Positions 44,230 to 53,344 of a stretch of 64,000 nt of DNA are shown here, one piece after another. Position numbers and translations under genes: made by a program. The stretch is from UBA4417 sp031550085 (GTDB taxonomy: Bacteria > Bacteroidota > Bacteroidia > Bacteroidales > UBA4417), in the NCBI GenBank assembly GCA_031550085.1, contig JAVBOY010000002.1, forward strand, positions 30,758 through 94,757, in the 5' to 3' direction. Within the stretch, counting starts at the first letter, position 1, and each line of letters opens with the position of its first letter. The notes under the pieces are model-generated. The model was not told where the DNA came from, made no database searches, and saw only the letters and a list, made by a program, of their open reading frames with translations.

Positions 44230-46542
44230 CTATTGCCGCAACGCTAAAATGGGATTGGCCCGGGTGGCTTTGTAACTTTGCCAGAACACCGCAATCAGCG
44301 CAAACAAAAAGGCAACGCCTCCTGCCAAAGCAAAAATGCTCCAATGCAGCGAAACATGATAGGCATATCCTTTGAGCCATTCGCTCATGGCATACCAGAT
44401 AATGGGAACCGCAACCACAAATGCAACGGCCACCATTTTCAGGAAACTGAAAATCAACTTTTGTAACATTTCGCGGTTGGTGGAACCGAACACCTTGCGG
44501 ACGGCAATTTCCGAAGCCCGCTGGCGCATGTAATAGGTTGCCATTGCCAGCATGCCCAAAGCCGATATCAAAATGGCAATCAGTGAAAAAGAGCCGATAA
44601 TTTTATAAGTACGCTCCTGATCGTTGTACCAGCTGTTAAGTTCTTCATCGATAAAGCCGCTGCCAAACGGGATACCGCCGCTAGATTCCAAATAAGTCTC
44701 TTTTATGTTGCGGAAGGTTTCCGCCTGGTTTGCCCCGGAAATTTTCACCAGAATGGTCCAAACGCCGGTCTGCCAAACTCCTTGTTTTCCAATCAGTAAG
44801 GGGCCGATCTGTTGCGACAAATCGCGGAAATGGAAATCTTTGATCATTCCGGCAATGGATACCGGAAAATTATCTCCAAAATTAAAGCGCGTAGCCGTAT
44901 CGGGCAGTCCCAGTTCCTTAACAGCCGCCTCGTTCAGCCAAAGCGCCCTTTTCTCTTTAATGCCTGTTTCATGCAGTGTTTGGATGTGAAACATTTTAAA
45001 GAATACGGAATCGACCACAAACATTTGAAAGCTGATGGGAGCACGGTCTTTGTAGCTAACCGTTTGATTATTTCCCCCGTCAATGGGCGTGCCGGCGGTA
45101 AACGAAACCATTTCTACTCCTTTCACCCGCATTAGTTGATCGCGAAAAGCGCTAAGCGTCGAGCTTTTGTAAATCACATTATCCAGGTAAACGATGTTCT
45201 CTTTATCGAAACCCAAATTCGTGGTCCGCATAAAATGCGTCTGGTAGATAATGGTCAGGGTGCAGCCCAGCAAAACAATGGTGATGCAGTATTGAAATGC
45301 AATAAGGATGCGGCTGTAAACCATTTTGGTTTTCCGGGTAAATTCGCCGCGCACCACTTCCACCGGCTTGTGCCGCGAAATCACAGTGGCGGGCAAAAGT
45401 CCCGAAACAATGCCCAACAGCAGGACAAAAAGTGCCGCCAATGCCAGGTTGATTGCCGTCAGATTTTCCGCCACACTGCCGGACGAACCGAGCAAGCGGT
45501 TGAAAAGCGGTTCGGCCATCGCCGCCAACGCCACAGCAATAACAAAAGTGCCGGCGCAAAACAGCACGGATTCGGAAATAAAGCCGGCAAACAACCCGCC
45601 CCGCGAACTGCCCAGCAAGCGGCGGGTAGCAGCCTCCTTGGCACGAAAACCCGATTGCGCCACCGAAAGGTTCACATAGTTGATCACCGCAAAAAGCAGG
45701 ATGACCCACATGGAACCCATCAAAATCCAAATAAACCGGTGGCTGTTCGAGCGGAGAAAATCCGGCGTATGATCTGTTAAGAAATAACAATCCTGTATGG
45801 GTACCAAGCCAATGCTCGTAGCTGCACCAGTTTGGTAAAGCCAAAAGTAGGTTTTGAAATGGGTAAGCAAATCAGGCATTTTCGCTTGAAAATTGCTGCC
45901 TTTGGCAGTACGCAGGTAAATCAGGAAATTACAGGATCCATATTCATTCAAATACCAGGGGCCTACATACTCGAACCGGACAATGAGGTCGGGATTTTTA
46001 AAATGGGTGTTTTTAAAATCTTCCACCACGCCGGTTACGGTACAGGCTACGGTGTCGATCATTACGGTTTTTCCCAAAGCCGGTTGGCTGCCGAACAACT
46101 TGACGGCAAACGATTTTGTCAACACCACCTCTTGTACGGTTTGCAGTTGCTGCCTGGGATTTCCTTCTACAAAAGGAAACGAAAAAATATCGAAAAACGT
46201 GGAATCCACGGCCAGCGATTGCGCTTTGATTTTTTCTTCGCCCTGTTTGATTACCAGCGAAGGCGCTCCGGCCCGGGTGATGGCTTCCACTTCGGGATAG
46301 CGATTTTTAACATCCGCAGCAATGGGAGCTGAAAAGCGGCCGCCGCTACGCGAATGGCTTGTCAATCGGAATACACGTTCCTTGTCTTTGTGGAAACCGT
46401 CGACACTTCGTTCGTTTTTGACGTAGATGCCCAACAGGATGACCACCATCAGCGAAACGGAAAATCCGAACAAATTGATTGCGGTGTAAAGCTTGTTTCG
46501 TCCCAGAAATGTGAAATACGATTTTAATTTAAAGCTGTTCAT
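44230..46542 (-). CDS. FtsX/MacB-like ABC transporter permease (second copy)
   Basis: 770 residues. There is an N-terminal membrane helix (about 18-40: NLFGFSVSLMVVILLGIYV), a MacB-type periplasmic domain, three membrane helices in the middle (about 280-390), a second periplasmic domain and three C-terminal helices (about 665-765) with the FtsX signature region ASEIAVRKVFGSTNREMLQ. Bacteroidota exporters often carry several of these. It is paralogous to the upstream permease. It lies between composite repeat blocks. Confidence 0.87.
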   Translation of the reverse strand: MNSFKLKSYFTFLGRNKLYTAINLFGFSVSLMVVILLGIYVKNERSVDGFHKDKERVFRLTSHSRSGGRFSAPIAADVKNRYPEVEAITRAGAPSLVIKQGEEKIKAQSLAVDSTFFDIFSFPFVEGNPRQQLQTVQEVVLTKSFAVKLFGSQPALGKTVMIDTVACTVTGVVEDFKNTHFKNPDLIVRFEYVGPWYLNEYGSCNFLIYLRTAKGSNFQAKMPDLLTHFKTYFWLYQTGAATSIGLVPIQDCYFLTDHTPDFLRSNSHRFIWILMGSMWVILLFAVINYVNLSVAQSGFRAKEAATRRLLGSSRGGLFAGFISESVLFCAGTFVIAVALAAMAEPLFNRLLGSSGSVAENLTAINLALAALFVLLLGIVSGLLPATVISRHKPVEVVRGEFTRKTKMVYSRILIAFQYCITIVLLGCTLTIIYQTHFMRTTNLGFDKENIVYLDNVIYKSSTLSAFRDQLMRVKGVEMVSFTAGTPIDGGNNQTVSYKDRAPISFQMFVVDSVFFKMFHIQTLHETGIKEKRALWLNEAAVKELGLPDTATRFNFGDNFPVSIAGMIKDFHFRDLSQQIGPLLIGKQGVWQTGVWTILVKISGANQAETFRNIKETYLESSGGIPFGSGFIDEELNSWYNDQERTYKIIGSFSLIAILISALGMLAMATYYMRQRASEIAVRKVFGSTNREMLQKLIFSFLKMVAVAFVVAVPIIWYAMSEWLKGYAYHVSLHWSIFALAGGVAFLFALIAVFWQSYKATRANPILALRQ

Positions 46543-46544
46543 GT

Positions 46545-46860
46545 TTAGTTGAGGTGTTGAGTTGTTGAGTTGTTGAATCGTTGAACTGTTTAATTAGTGA
46601 AGCGTGAATGCCTGTTTAATTGTTTAACTGTTTAATTGTTGAGTTGTTGAATTAGTGAAGTGTGAACGGTGAGTTGTTTGTTGAACTGTTGAATCGTTGA
46701 GTTGTTGAATTGTTTATTGAAAAACATTCATTTTCAACGCTCAATTTTCAATTAACAAGCAGATTTCTCCATTTCGCTTCGCTCCAGTCGAAATGACCCG
46801 GAATTCATCCTTCATCATTATTTGTAATTTTTAATTCTTCATTTTTAATTCGTAATTTTT
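46545..46860. repeat. Composite noncoding repeat block 3
   Basis: It fills the gap between the two permease genes. It is mostly GTTGAGTTGTTGAATCGTTG-type runs and GTGAAGCGTGAA modules. The module from GATTTCTCC to GAAATGAC lies at 46762-46797, and TTCGTAATTTTTAAT at the end. No ORF. Confidence 0.65.
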
Positions 46861-46864
46861 AATA

Positions 46865-49207
46865 CTATTCTGCTTTCAAGCTTTTCACCGGGTTTTCGTT
46901 TGCCATGCGGCGGGTTTTCAGGAAAACCACGGCAAAAACAATCGCCAGCACGGCCAATCCGCCGCACACGAAAATCCAAAGGCTCAGGGAAATTTTATAC
47001 GCAAATTGCGAAAGCCAATGTTCGCCCATAAAGTAAGCCAGCGTACTTCCGATAACTACTGCCAGCAAAGCAATAACCTGAATATCTGTTGAAATTATTT
47101 TTAAAACATCCCATTTCCCGGCGCCATTTACTTTACGGATGGCGATTTCGCGGCGGCGGCGGCCGATTTCATAGCCCAGATAACCGATCAGGCCCGAAAG
47201 CGAGATCACCAGAATAACAAGGGAAATAATAAGCACCGCATTACGCATCATTTTTTCGGATTCATAATTCAACATAAGCGTTTCCTTGTAACTGCTCACG
47301 GTCACATCGTTTTCAGGAATCAACTTGGCAAGTTTGGTATTTATTTTTGTGATAATTTCGGGCGAAATATCCGTTGTTTTGATCAAAAATTTCAGATAAT
47401 AATACATATTATCCGAATCTCCCGCAATTGGATGGATAACAATAGGCTCCAGTTCTTTGTGCAAAGATGTGAGCATAAAATTTTTAACAACTCCCACAAT
47501 TCTTATCGGTTTTCCTCCTTGTGAAGGATCTGTCAAAATCAGCTTCCCTACAGAATTATCCTTCCAGTGCATGAGTTCTACGTACTCTTGGTTGACAATG
47601 GCGCAGTCCCAACCCATATCAGGCGCAAAATTGCTTCCCTCCGCCATTTGCATTTCGAGCAAGGGAATGCAGCGGCTGTCCATTTGGGTTGTCCGGCAAA
47701 CAAAAAGTACTTCTTTGGTTTCTAAATCGTAAGCAGGATTTCCGCTCAAGCCGTAAGTATATAAATCGCTCACAATTGATACATCTTTTACTTCGGGCAA
47801 TGTGAGTAGTTCCTGAACTAAGGCTTTACAATCCTTTTTATTTTCGAAACGTGTTTGAAAATAAAGAACATTCTCATAGCTGTAGCCAATATTTTTGGTT
47901 ATAAACATATGATACTGGAGACCAAAAATTATTAGAATTACCACCACAAACGTAACCGCCACAAATTGAAAAAACAGCATGGTACGCTTCCACCAGCGCC
48001 TGTTGCTTGCCGATGTCCGAAATGCTGCTGTAACCGGAACCATAGCAAATATACGTGCCGGAATCATGGCGGCAACAATGAAAAATGCGGATATAACCAA
48101 AATCAAAAAGGTAAGTCGTTGTGGAGTGAAAAGCGTAAGTAGCGATTCATTGGTAAACTGTTCGATTTGCTTTGAAAAAGCCAGTAACCAGCCCAAAGAC
48201 AGCAGCAGCGAAATAAAAATATATACAGCAGTTTCGGTCAGCAGCATCCCGAAAATTGCTTTTTGCCCGGCTCCGTTGCATTTGTGAACGCCAATAATTT
48301 TTGCCCTTTCGGAAAGCGACGACAAGGTGATCAAAATAAAATTGACAGCCGTAATAAACAAAATGATTGACGCCAATACACCCAAAATCGTATTTACCAG
48401 TTTTGTCTCTGTATCTCCTAAATGTATTTGGGTTAAAGGAACAAAAAAGTATTCCAATTTATACATTTCCAAAATGGATTCGGCTTTGTGGTTTTTAAAA
48501 AGTTGTGGGATTTGTGCAATAACAGAATCAGGATTTATGCCCTCTTTGAGCTTAGCGTATGTATAAAACGAATCGCCACCATTCCAGCTATCACCCAAGT
48601 TGAATTCGCTGATATACGAAAACGGCAGCACCATATCGATTCGGAAATCCGAATTGCGCGGAACTTCGCGAAATACACCTGTAATTACCAATGGAAATGT
48701 TTTATTGTAAAAAAGTATTTTTCCAATGGGATCCTGCTCTTTAAAAATACGCCTGGCAAAAGCGTTGGAAATAAAAACGCCGTTTTTTCCGCTTAACCCT
48801 GTTTTGGGATCGCCTCTCAAAACACCAAAATCCAACACATCGAAAAGTACAGAATCTCCCACAATCGCCCGGAGTTTAAAAAGATTATCTTCATAATAAC
48901 AATCTAAATTTCCATGATCGAAATAGCGCGTAGCTTTCTCCACCCCGGGTATTTCATTCATCATTGCCGGAGCAATGGGTCCCAGCATCATTTGCCCTTC
49001 ATGCGGTTTTTTATCCATGTAATCAATGCAACGCAGCTGGTAAATCCGTTCCTTGTTGGGAATGAAATTATTATACGAAAGATGAAAGGTGACCATGGCA
49101 AAAATGATCAATCCAAAAGCCAACCCCAAACTCAACGAGACAATTTTTACAAAGTTGTTCCACCGGAGTTTAAATACATTGCGGAAAGCGTACGAGAGGG
49201 ATTTCAT
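46865..49207 (-). CDS. FtsX/MacB-like ABC transporter permease (first copy)
   Basis: 780 residues with the same layout as the downstream permease: N-terminal helix (about 20-42), periplasmic domain with RYFDHGNLDCYYEDNLFKL, a central membrane block (about 285-395), a second periplasmic part, and a C-terminal block (about 670-775) with REIAIRKVNGAGKWDVLK. The FtsX-like signature includes LIGYLGYEIGRRRREIAIRK. It is the first permease after the adaptor gene. The two permeases may form a heterodimer. Confidence 0.87.
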   Translation of the reverse strand: MKSLSYAFRNVFKLRWNNFVKIVSLSLGLAFGLIIFAMVTFHLSYNNFIPNKERIYQLRCIDYMDKKPHEGQMMLGPIAPAMMNEIPGVEKATRYFDHGNLDCYYEDNLFKLRAIVGDSVLFDVLDFGVLRGDPKTGLSGKNGVFISNAFARRIFKEQDPIGKILFYNKTFPLVITGVFREVPRNSDFRIDMVLPFSYISEFNLGDSWNGGDSFYTYAKLKEGINPDSVIAQIPQLFKNHKAESILEMYKLEYFFVPLTQIHLGDTETKLVNTILGVLASIILFITAVNFILITLSSLSERAKIIGVHKCNGAGQKAIFGMLLTETAVYIFISLLLSLGWLLAFSKQIEQFTNESLLTLFTPQRLTFLILVISAFFIVAAMIPARIFAMVPVTAAFRTSASNRRWWKRTMLFFQFVAVTFVVVILIIFGLQYHMFITKNIGYSYENVLYFQTRFENKKDCKALVQELLTLPEVKDVSIVSDLYTYGLSGNPAYDLETKEVLFVCRTTQMDSRCIPLLEMQMAEGSNFAPDMGWDCAIVNQEYVELMHWKDNSVGKLILTDPSQGGKPIRIVGVVKNFMLTSLHKELEPIVIHPIAGDSDNMYYYLKFLIKTTDISPEIITKINTKLAKLIPENDVTVSSYKETLMLNYESEKMMRNAVLIISLVILVISLSGLIGYLGYEIGRRRREIAIRKVNGAGKWDVLKIISTDIQVIALLAVVIGSTLAYFMGEHWLSQFAYKISLSLWIFVCGGLAVLAIVFAVVFLKTRRMANENPVKSLKAE

Positions 49208-49209
49208 GT

Positions 49210-49446
49210 TAGTGTTGAATCGTTGAACTGTTGAATTGTATGTTTGTGAAGGGTGAACCGTGAAGCGTGAAAGGGTTTGGGGTGAAATGCCTGTTTAATT
49301 GTTTATTTGTGAAGCGTGAGTAGTTTGTTGAATTGTTTATTGGAAAAAGCCCTTTTTCAATTCTCAACTTTCCATTTTCAATTAAAAAGTTCATCGTTCA
49401 TATCTCATCATTTATCGTTAAAAAATCATTTTCAATTTTCCATTTT
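49210..49446. repeat. Composite noncoding repeat block 4
   Basis: A gap between adaptor and permease genes. It contains GTTGAATCGTTGAACTGTTG-type runs, GTGAAGCGTGA modules and a 58-bp copy (49389-49446) of a module found at 43982-44046. Confidence 0.65.
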
Positions 49447-49452
49447 CAACTT

Positions 49453-50706
49453 TCAATTCTTTAAAATCAACGTCTCATTCTCTCCAAACGTTTCGTAGCT
49501 GGAGGTAACCACTTTTTCGCCGGGATTCAGGCCTTCCAGCACTTCATAGTATTGCGGATTCTGACGTCCGATGGTAATTTTCCGTTTGTGGGCACGCGTT
49601 CCGTCTTCCGAGACTACAAAAATCCAACTGCCTCCGGTAGCTTGATAAAAGGCCCCGCGTGGAATCAGCAGCGCGTCGGTCGGTTGTCCCAATTCCAGAT
49701 TGATGTAATAGGTTTGCCCGATGCGGATGTTGTCGGGACGTTTTCCGGTAAACACAAAGTCTGTTTTGAAATTTCCATCCCTTACTTCGGGATATACTTT
49801 GCGCACCAGCAAACCGAAGTTTTGCCCCTGCCGCTCAAACGTGGCGTTCAACCCCGTACGCACCCGGTCGATGTAATGCTCGTCGATGGACGTTTGAATT
49901 TTAAAACCGGATAAATCGCTGATTTGCCCGATCGATTGTCCCATCGCCACCGATTGCCCCAGCACCACATTTAGCAGCCCCAGTTCCCCGTCGATGGGCG
50001 ATTTTACACTTAAATTCTCGACCCGTTCCCGGATCAGTACCATGTTGCGCTTCATATTGTCCAGGCTTTCTTCCATTTGCGTTACCTGAATACTGCGGTA
50101 AATGGAATCCTGTTTTTGGCGTTCGGCGACCAGTTTGCGTTTGCGGTCGGCAAGTTCCCAATCTTCTTTCGATTGCAAATAATCTTCCTGGGTAATGTGG
50201 CGCTCCTTATATAATTCCTCGTTTTGGCGGAACTTCCGTTCTTTGCGGGTGACGTCCAAATCCAGTTGCAGACGTTCCTGACGCAGGTTCAGACGCTCCT
50301 GCTCCATGGTAACCAGGGTATTGCGCAAGAAATTTTGCTTTTCGGCCAATTGGGCTTCACTTTCGAGAATGGAAAGGTTCAGCGAGGGATTGCTGAGCAT
50401 CACGATGATATCGCCCTTTTTGACGGTAGAACCTTCTTCCACGACGAGTTTTTCCACAATGCCGCCTTCGAGCGGGCTGAGCTGAACGGTCGAAATGGGT
50501 TGAACCTGGCCATTGACCCGGGCGTAATCGTTAAATTGTCCTTTGGTAACTTCACTGATCATGATCGAGCGGCCATCGGCTCGGTAACTGGACGAATGGT
50601 CGCCCAAGAGCCGCCACAAGACGACAGCAAGCAATAAAGCCCCCCCAATAAGGTAGGGAATGTGTTTGCGTTTCAATCCTTTTTTCTTTTCAAGAGCAAT
50701 GTCCAT
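49453..50706 (-). CDS. Periplasmic adaptor (HlyD/MacA-type) of an ABC exporter
   Basis: 417 residues. One N-terminal membrane helix (about 18-35) is followed by a lipoyl/barrel half (SPLEGGIVEKLVVEEGSTVKKG reads across about 78-99), a long coiled-coil hairpin (about 110-230, rich in E, Q, R and L), the second lipoyl half (VKSPIDGELGLLNVVLGQSV, about 234-253) and a beta-barrel and membrane-proximal end. This is the MacA-like membrane fusion layout. It is the first gene of the exporter cluster and is divergent from the two-component system. Confidence 0.87.
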   Translation of the reverse strand: MDIALEKKKGLKRKHIPYLIGGALLLAVVLWRLLGDHSSSYRADGRSIMISEVTKGQFNDYARVNGQVQPISTVQLSPLEGGIVEKLVVEEGSTVKKGDIIVMLSNPSLNLSILESEAQLAEKQNFLRNTLVTMEQERLNLRQERLQLDLDVTRKERKFRQNEELYKERHITQEDYLQSKEDWELADRKRKLVAERQKQDSIYRSIQVTQMEESLDNMKRNMVLIRERVENLSVKSPIDGELGLLNVVLGQSVAMGQSIGQISDLSGFKIQTSIDEHYIDRVRTGLNATFERQGQNFGLLVRKVYPEVRDGNFKTDFVFTGKRPDNIRIGQTYYINLELGQPTDALLIPRGAFYQATGGSWIFVVSEDGTRAHKRKITIGRQNPQYYEVLEGLNPGEKVVTSSYETFGENETLILKN

Positions 50707-50745
50707 GGTTCACATTGATTATTGGTAAAATCCTGTTTCAGGAAC

Positions 50746-50821
50746 CTCAGACACCCGGCGTTTTTTAGGCAGGCTTTTGACATGATGAAACAAATAGGCT
50801 TAAACGCCGGGCTCTCCTGAG
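50746..50821 (-). promoter_or_regulatory. Long inverted repeat in the exporter leader
   Basis: CCCGGCGTTT (50754-50763) and AAACGCCGGG (50802-50811) are perfect complements. Outer arms CTCAG (50746) and CTGAG (50817) extend them. It lies between a -7 box at 50862-50869 (TAATTTTG on the minus strand) and the adaptor ATG, so the mRNA leader of about 150 nt would fold strongly. Confidence 0.55.
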
Positions 50822-50960
50822 ATTTTTTACTGCACAAAAAGATATTCTAACTTTTCTGTACCAAAATTACGTTTGAGCGTCCCGGAATGATACAAGTTTT
50901 ATTGAATTTGCTTATCTTCAATCGATTACAAAATTATCCGGTTGTCTATTTTTTTGACAC

Positions 50961-50992
50961 ATTTGGGCTTTGCCCAAATCATTGTACTTTTG
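50961..50992 (+). promoter_or_regulatory. Promoter of the two-component operon with internal palindrome
   Basis: TTTG (50962-50965), a 19-nt spacer and TACTTTTG (50985-50992) match the consensus. The perfect palindrome ATTTGGGC-TTT-GCCCAAAT (50961-50979) covers the -33 element and most of the spacer, a position suited to a repressor or to autoregulation. The -7 box ends 6 nt before the ATG at 50999, so the mRNA would have almost no leader. Confidence 0.7.
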
Positions 50993-50998
50993 TTTCCG

Positions 50999-51613
50999 AT
51001 GAGTACAAAACGCGGAACCATCCTGGTCATTGACGACAACCGCAGCATCCTGACAGCTTTGGAATTGCTGCTGAACCGTTATTTTGCCAAAGTGATTCCC
51101 CTTCCTTCGCCCAACCGGCTGGCGGCTACCTTGGAAAATGAAGCCGTGGACGTGGTGTTGCTCGACATGAATTTTTCGGCTGGCGTAAACAGCGGCAACG
51201 AAGGTTTTTTCTGGCTCCGCGAAATCAAAAAACGCGACCCCAACATTCAGATCGTACTTTTTACGGCTTACGGCGAATACGATTTGGCCGTGCGCGCCAT
51301 CAAAGAAGGGGCAACCGATTTTGTGGTAAAGCCCTGGGATAACCTGAAGCTAATCCATACGTTGCGGACGGCTTACCAGTTGCGTACAAGCGGCAAAAAA
51401 GAAATTCCGGACCTGCAAAAAGAAACCGATTGGCCCGAAATTCCGGAAACTCCGCCTCCGGCAAGCGAATCCTTTTCCACCCTGGAAGAAATGGAACGCA
51501 GCATGATTAAAAACGCGGTGGAGCGTTGCGGGGGAAACCTGACGTCGGTAGCGGCGCAATTGGGCATTACACGCCAAACGCTTTACAATAAAATCAAGAA
51601 ATATGGCCTTTAA
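50999..51613 (+). CDS. Response regulator, REC plus Fis-type HTH, no AAA+ domain
   Basis: 204 residues from the ATG at 50999. The receiver domain has the acidic pair IDDN (about 12), phospho-acceptor region VVLLDMNFSAG (Asp about 58), LFTAYGEYD (Thr about 90) and FVVKPWDN (Lys about 112). After a Pro-rich linker the C-terminus (ERCGGNLTSVAAQLGITRQT, then LYNKIKKYGL) is a Fis/HTH_8 helix-turn-helix. NtrC-type regulators have an AAA+ sigma-54 domain between these parts; here there is none, as in the ActR/PrrA group. The stop overlaps the kinase gene by 11 bp. It probably controls the divergent exporter. Confidence 0.85.
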   Translation: MSTKRGTILVIDDNRSILTALELLLNRYFAKVIPLPSPNRLAATLENEAVDVVLLDMNFSAGVNSGNEGFFWLREIKKRDPNIQIVLFTAYGEYDLAVRAIKEGATDFVVKPWDNLKLIHTLRTAYQLRTSGKKEIPDLQKETDWPEIPETPPPASESFSTLEEMERSMIKNAVERCGGNLTSVAAQLGITRQTLYNKIKKYGL

Positions 51614-52898
51614 AGGAACGGCATACAAACTGGCTTGGTACCTTTTGTGTTTGCTTGTGGCAGCCATTGTCGCTGTTTATGGGTTTGTAAAGGGGTATTA
51701 TCCGTTGCTGATCGTTGCTATTCCGGCGATTGCCGGGTTTATTTATGCCACCTTCCGGCTTTTTTCGCAAAACATACGCAAACTGACGTTCCTCTTCAAC
51801 GCCATTGCCAACGGCGATTATTCTTTTCAATTTACGGAATATAACGCACCGGCCAGCGACAATCTGCTGAACCAATCGCTGAACCGGATCCGGGATTTGC
51901 TGCTGGCCGAAAAAAACAACATCGCCCGCATGGAAGCGTATTATGAGTTGATTATCAATAGCGTGAATACGGGCATTCTGGTTGTAAACGAAAACGGGAG
52001 TATCTTCCAAAGCAATCAGGAAGCGCACCGCCTGCTACGGCTTTCCATCCTGACGCACATCCGGCAACTTTCCCGGATCGACGAATCTTTGCCGGCAATT
52101 TTTCAAAGCCTGCAAACCACGGAACGCCGCCAGATTGATTTCCCCACCGAACTGGGAACGCAAAGCCTGCTGTTGCAAGCCTCGGAAATAGCGGTAAAGG
52201 GGAAAATGTTGAAAATTGTGGCCATCAACGAAATCGGGAGCGAACTGGATGAGCGGGAAGTGGAATCCTGGATCAAACTGACGCGGGTGCTTACCCACGA
52301 AATCATGAATGCCATCACGCCCATCACGTCCCTGAGCGACACTTTGCTGGACCTTCCGGAACATTCGACCGACAAACTAAAACAAGGTTTGCAAACCATC
52401 AAAACCACCGGGAACGGTTTGCTGGCTTTTGTGGATTCGTACCGCAAATTTACCCGCATTCCCGATCCGTCCATCCGGTTGTTCTACCTCAAACCGCTAT
52501 TGGAGCGGCTGCTTCTGCTGAATCAAACCGCTTCAGCTGTTTCACTGGAAGTAAAACCGGACGATTTAATCCTTCATGCCGACGAAAACCTGATTTTCCA
52601 GGTGCTGGCCAATCTTGTCAACAACGCGCTGGATGCCGTTCGCTATGTAGCGCAGCCTTCCGTCCGGATCTCTGCCTTTGTGAATACCGACGACCAGGTG
52701 GTAATAGAGGTCGCCGATAACGGCAACGGGATTCCCGAAGAAATCCGCCCGCATATTTTTGTTCCGTTTTTCACAACGAAAGAAAACGGTTCGGGCATCG
52801 GGCTGAGCATTTCGCGCCAAATCATGCGTTTGCACAACGGCACCCTTTCGTTTGCCGGCGCCCCGGGCGAAACACGCTTTGTGTTGACGTTCCGGTAA
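51603..52898 (+). CDS. Sensor histidine kinase
   Basis: 431 residues. Two membrane helices (about 12-30 and 33-52) lie close together, so there is almost no periplasmic loop. A PAS-like domain (VVNENGSIFQSNQEAHRLL, about 120-139) is followed by the DHp helix with HEIMNAITPITSL (His about 234) and the ATPase domain with NLVNNALDAV, VADNGNGIPEE and FTTKENGSGIGLSI. The layout recalls NtrY/NtrB-type kinases. It overlaps the response regulator gene by 11 bp. Confidence 0.88.
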   Translation: MAFKGTAYKLAWYLLCLLVAAIVAVYGFVKGYYPLLIVAIPAIAGFIYATFRLFSQNIRKLTFLFNAIANGDYSFQFTEYNAPASDNLLNQSLNRIRDLLLAEKNNIARMEAYYELIINSVNTGILVVNENGSIFQSNQEAHRLLRLSILTHIRQLSRIDESLPAIFQSLQTTERRQIDFPTELGTQSLLLQASEIAVKGKMLKIVAINEIGSELDEREVESWIKLTRVLTHEIMNAITPITSLSDTLLDLPEHSTDKLKQGLQTIKTTGNGLLAFVDSYRKFTRIPDPSIRLFYLKPLLERLLLLNQTASAVSLEVKPDDLILHADENLIFQVLANLVNNALDAVRYVAQPSVRISAFVNTDDQVVIEVADNGNGIPEEIRPHIFVPFFTTKENGSGIGLSISRQIMRLHNGTLSFAGAPGETRFVLTFR

Positions 52899-53126
52899 CT
52901 TTTAGTTCCATGCAAACGATAATTAAGTAAACCGTAGACTCGTAAATTAGTATAATCTAAATCTTTTGTGTTTTTTGTGTAAGTGTTGTGCCTTTGTGGT
53001 AAGTTTTAAAATGCTTATTTTTAATCATCGGACCCATTTTAAACAACCTCCGGGGTTGGATTCGCAAACCGGCACCCCATAAACCAGAACGGACAAATGC
53101 CGAGCGTTTTGGTTTGGATAAAAACG

Positions 53127-53298
53127 GCTGCGCAGGAAAAAAAATTAGCTGCGCAGGAAAAGCAAAACGGTTGCGCAGGAAAAAAAATTAGCTGCGCAGG
53201 AAAAGTAAAACGGCTGCGCAGGGAAAAAAATTGGCTGCGCAGAAAAAGCAAAACGGCTGCTCAGGGAAAAAAATTGGCTGCGCAGAAAAAATAAGGCT
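53127..53298. repeat. Alternating 21/22-bp tandem array with CTGCGCAG palindromes
   Basis: Eight units start at 53127, 53148, 53170, 53191, 53213, 53234, 53256 and 53277, that is steps of 21, 22, 21, 22, 21, 22, 21. They form four 43-bp dimers: GCTGCGCAGGAAAAAAAATT followed by GCTGCGCAGGAAAAGCAAAA. Most units carry the 8-bp palindrome CTGCGCAG; later copies have single changes. Confidence 0.9.
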
Positions 53299-53344
53299 AT
53301 TCAGCGGTTGTTTAAATCCAGAGCCACCAACAAGTCCCACAAAG

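Noticed and set aside
45136..45780. A 214-codon plus-strand frame
   Set aside because: It lies opposite the FtsX-type permease gene, is rich in Gln, His and Arg, and has no motif; treated as a shadow.
53097..53294. A 65-codon frame with repeats of the AAQEKK type
   Set aside because: It is produced by translation through the 21/22-bp tandem array. There is no promoter, and the frame is explained by the DNA repeat.
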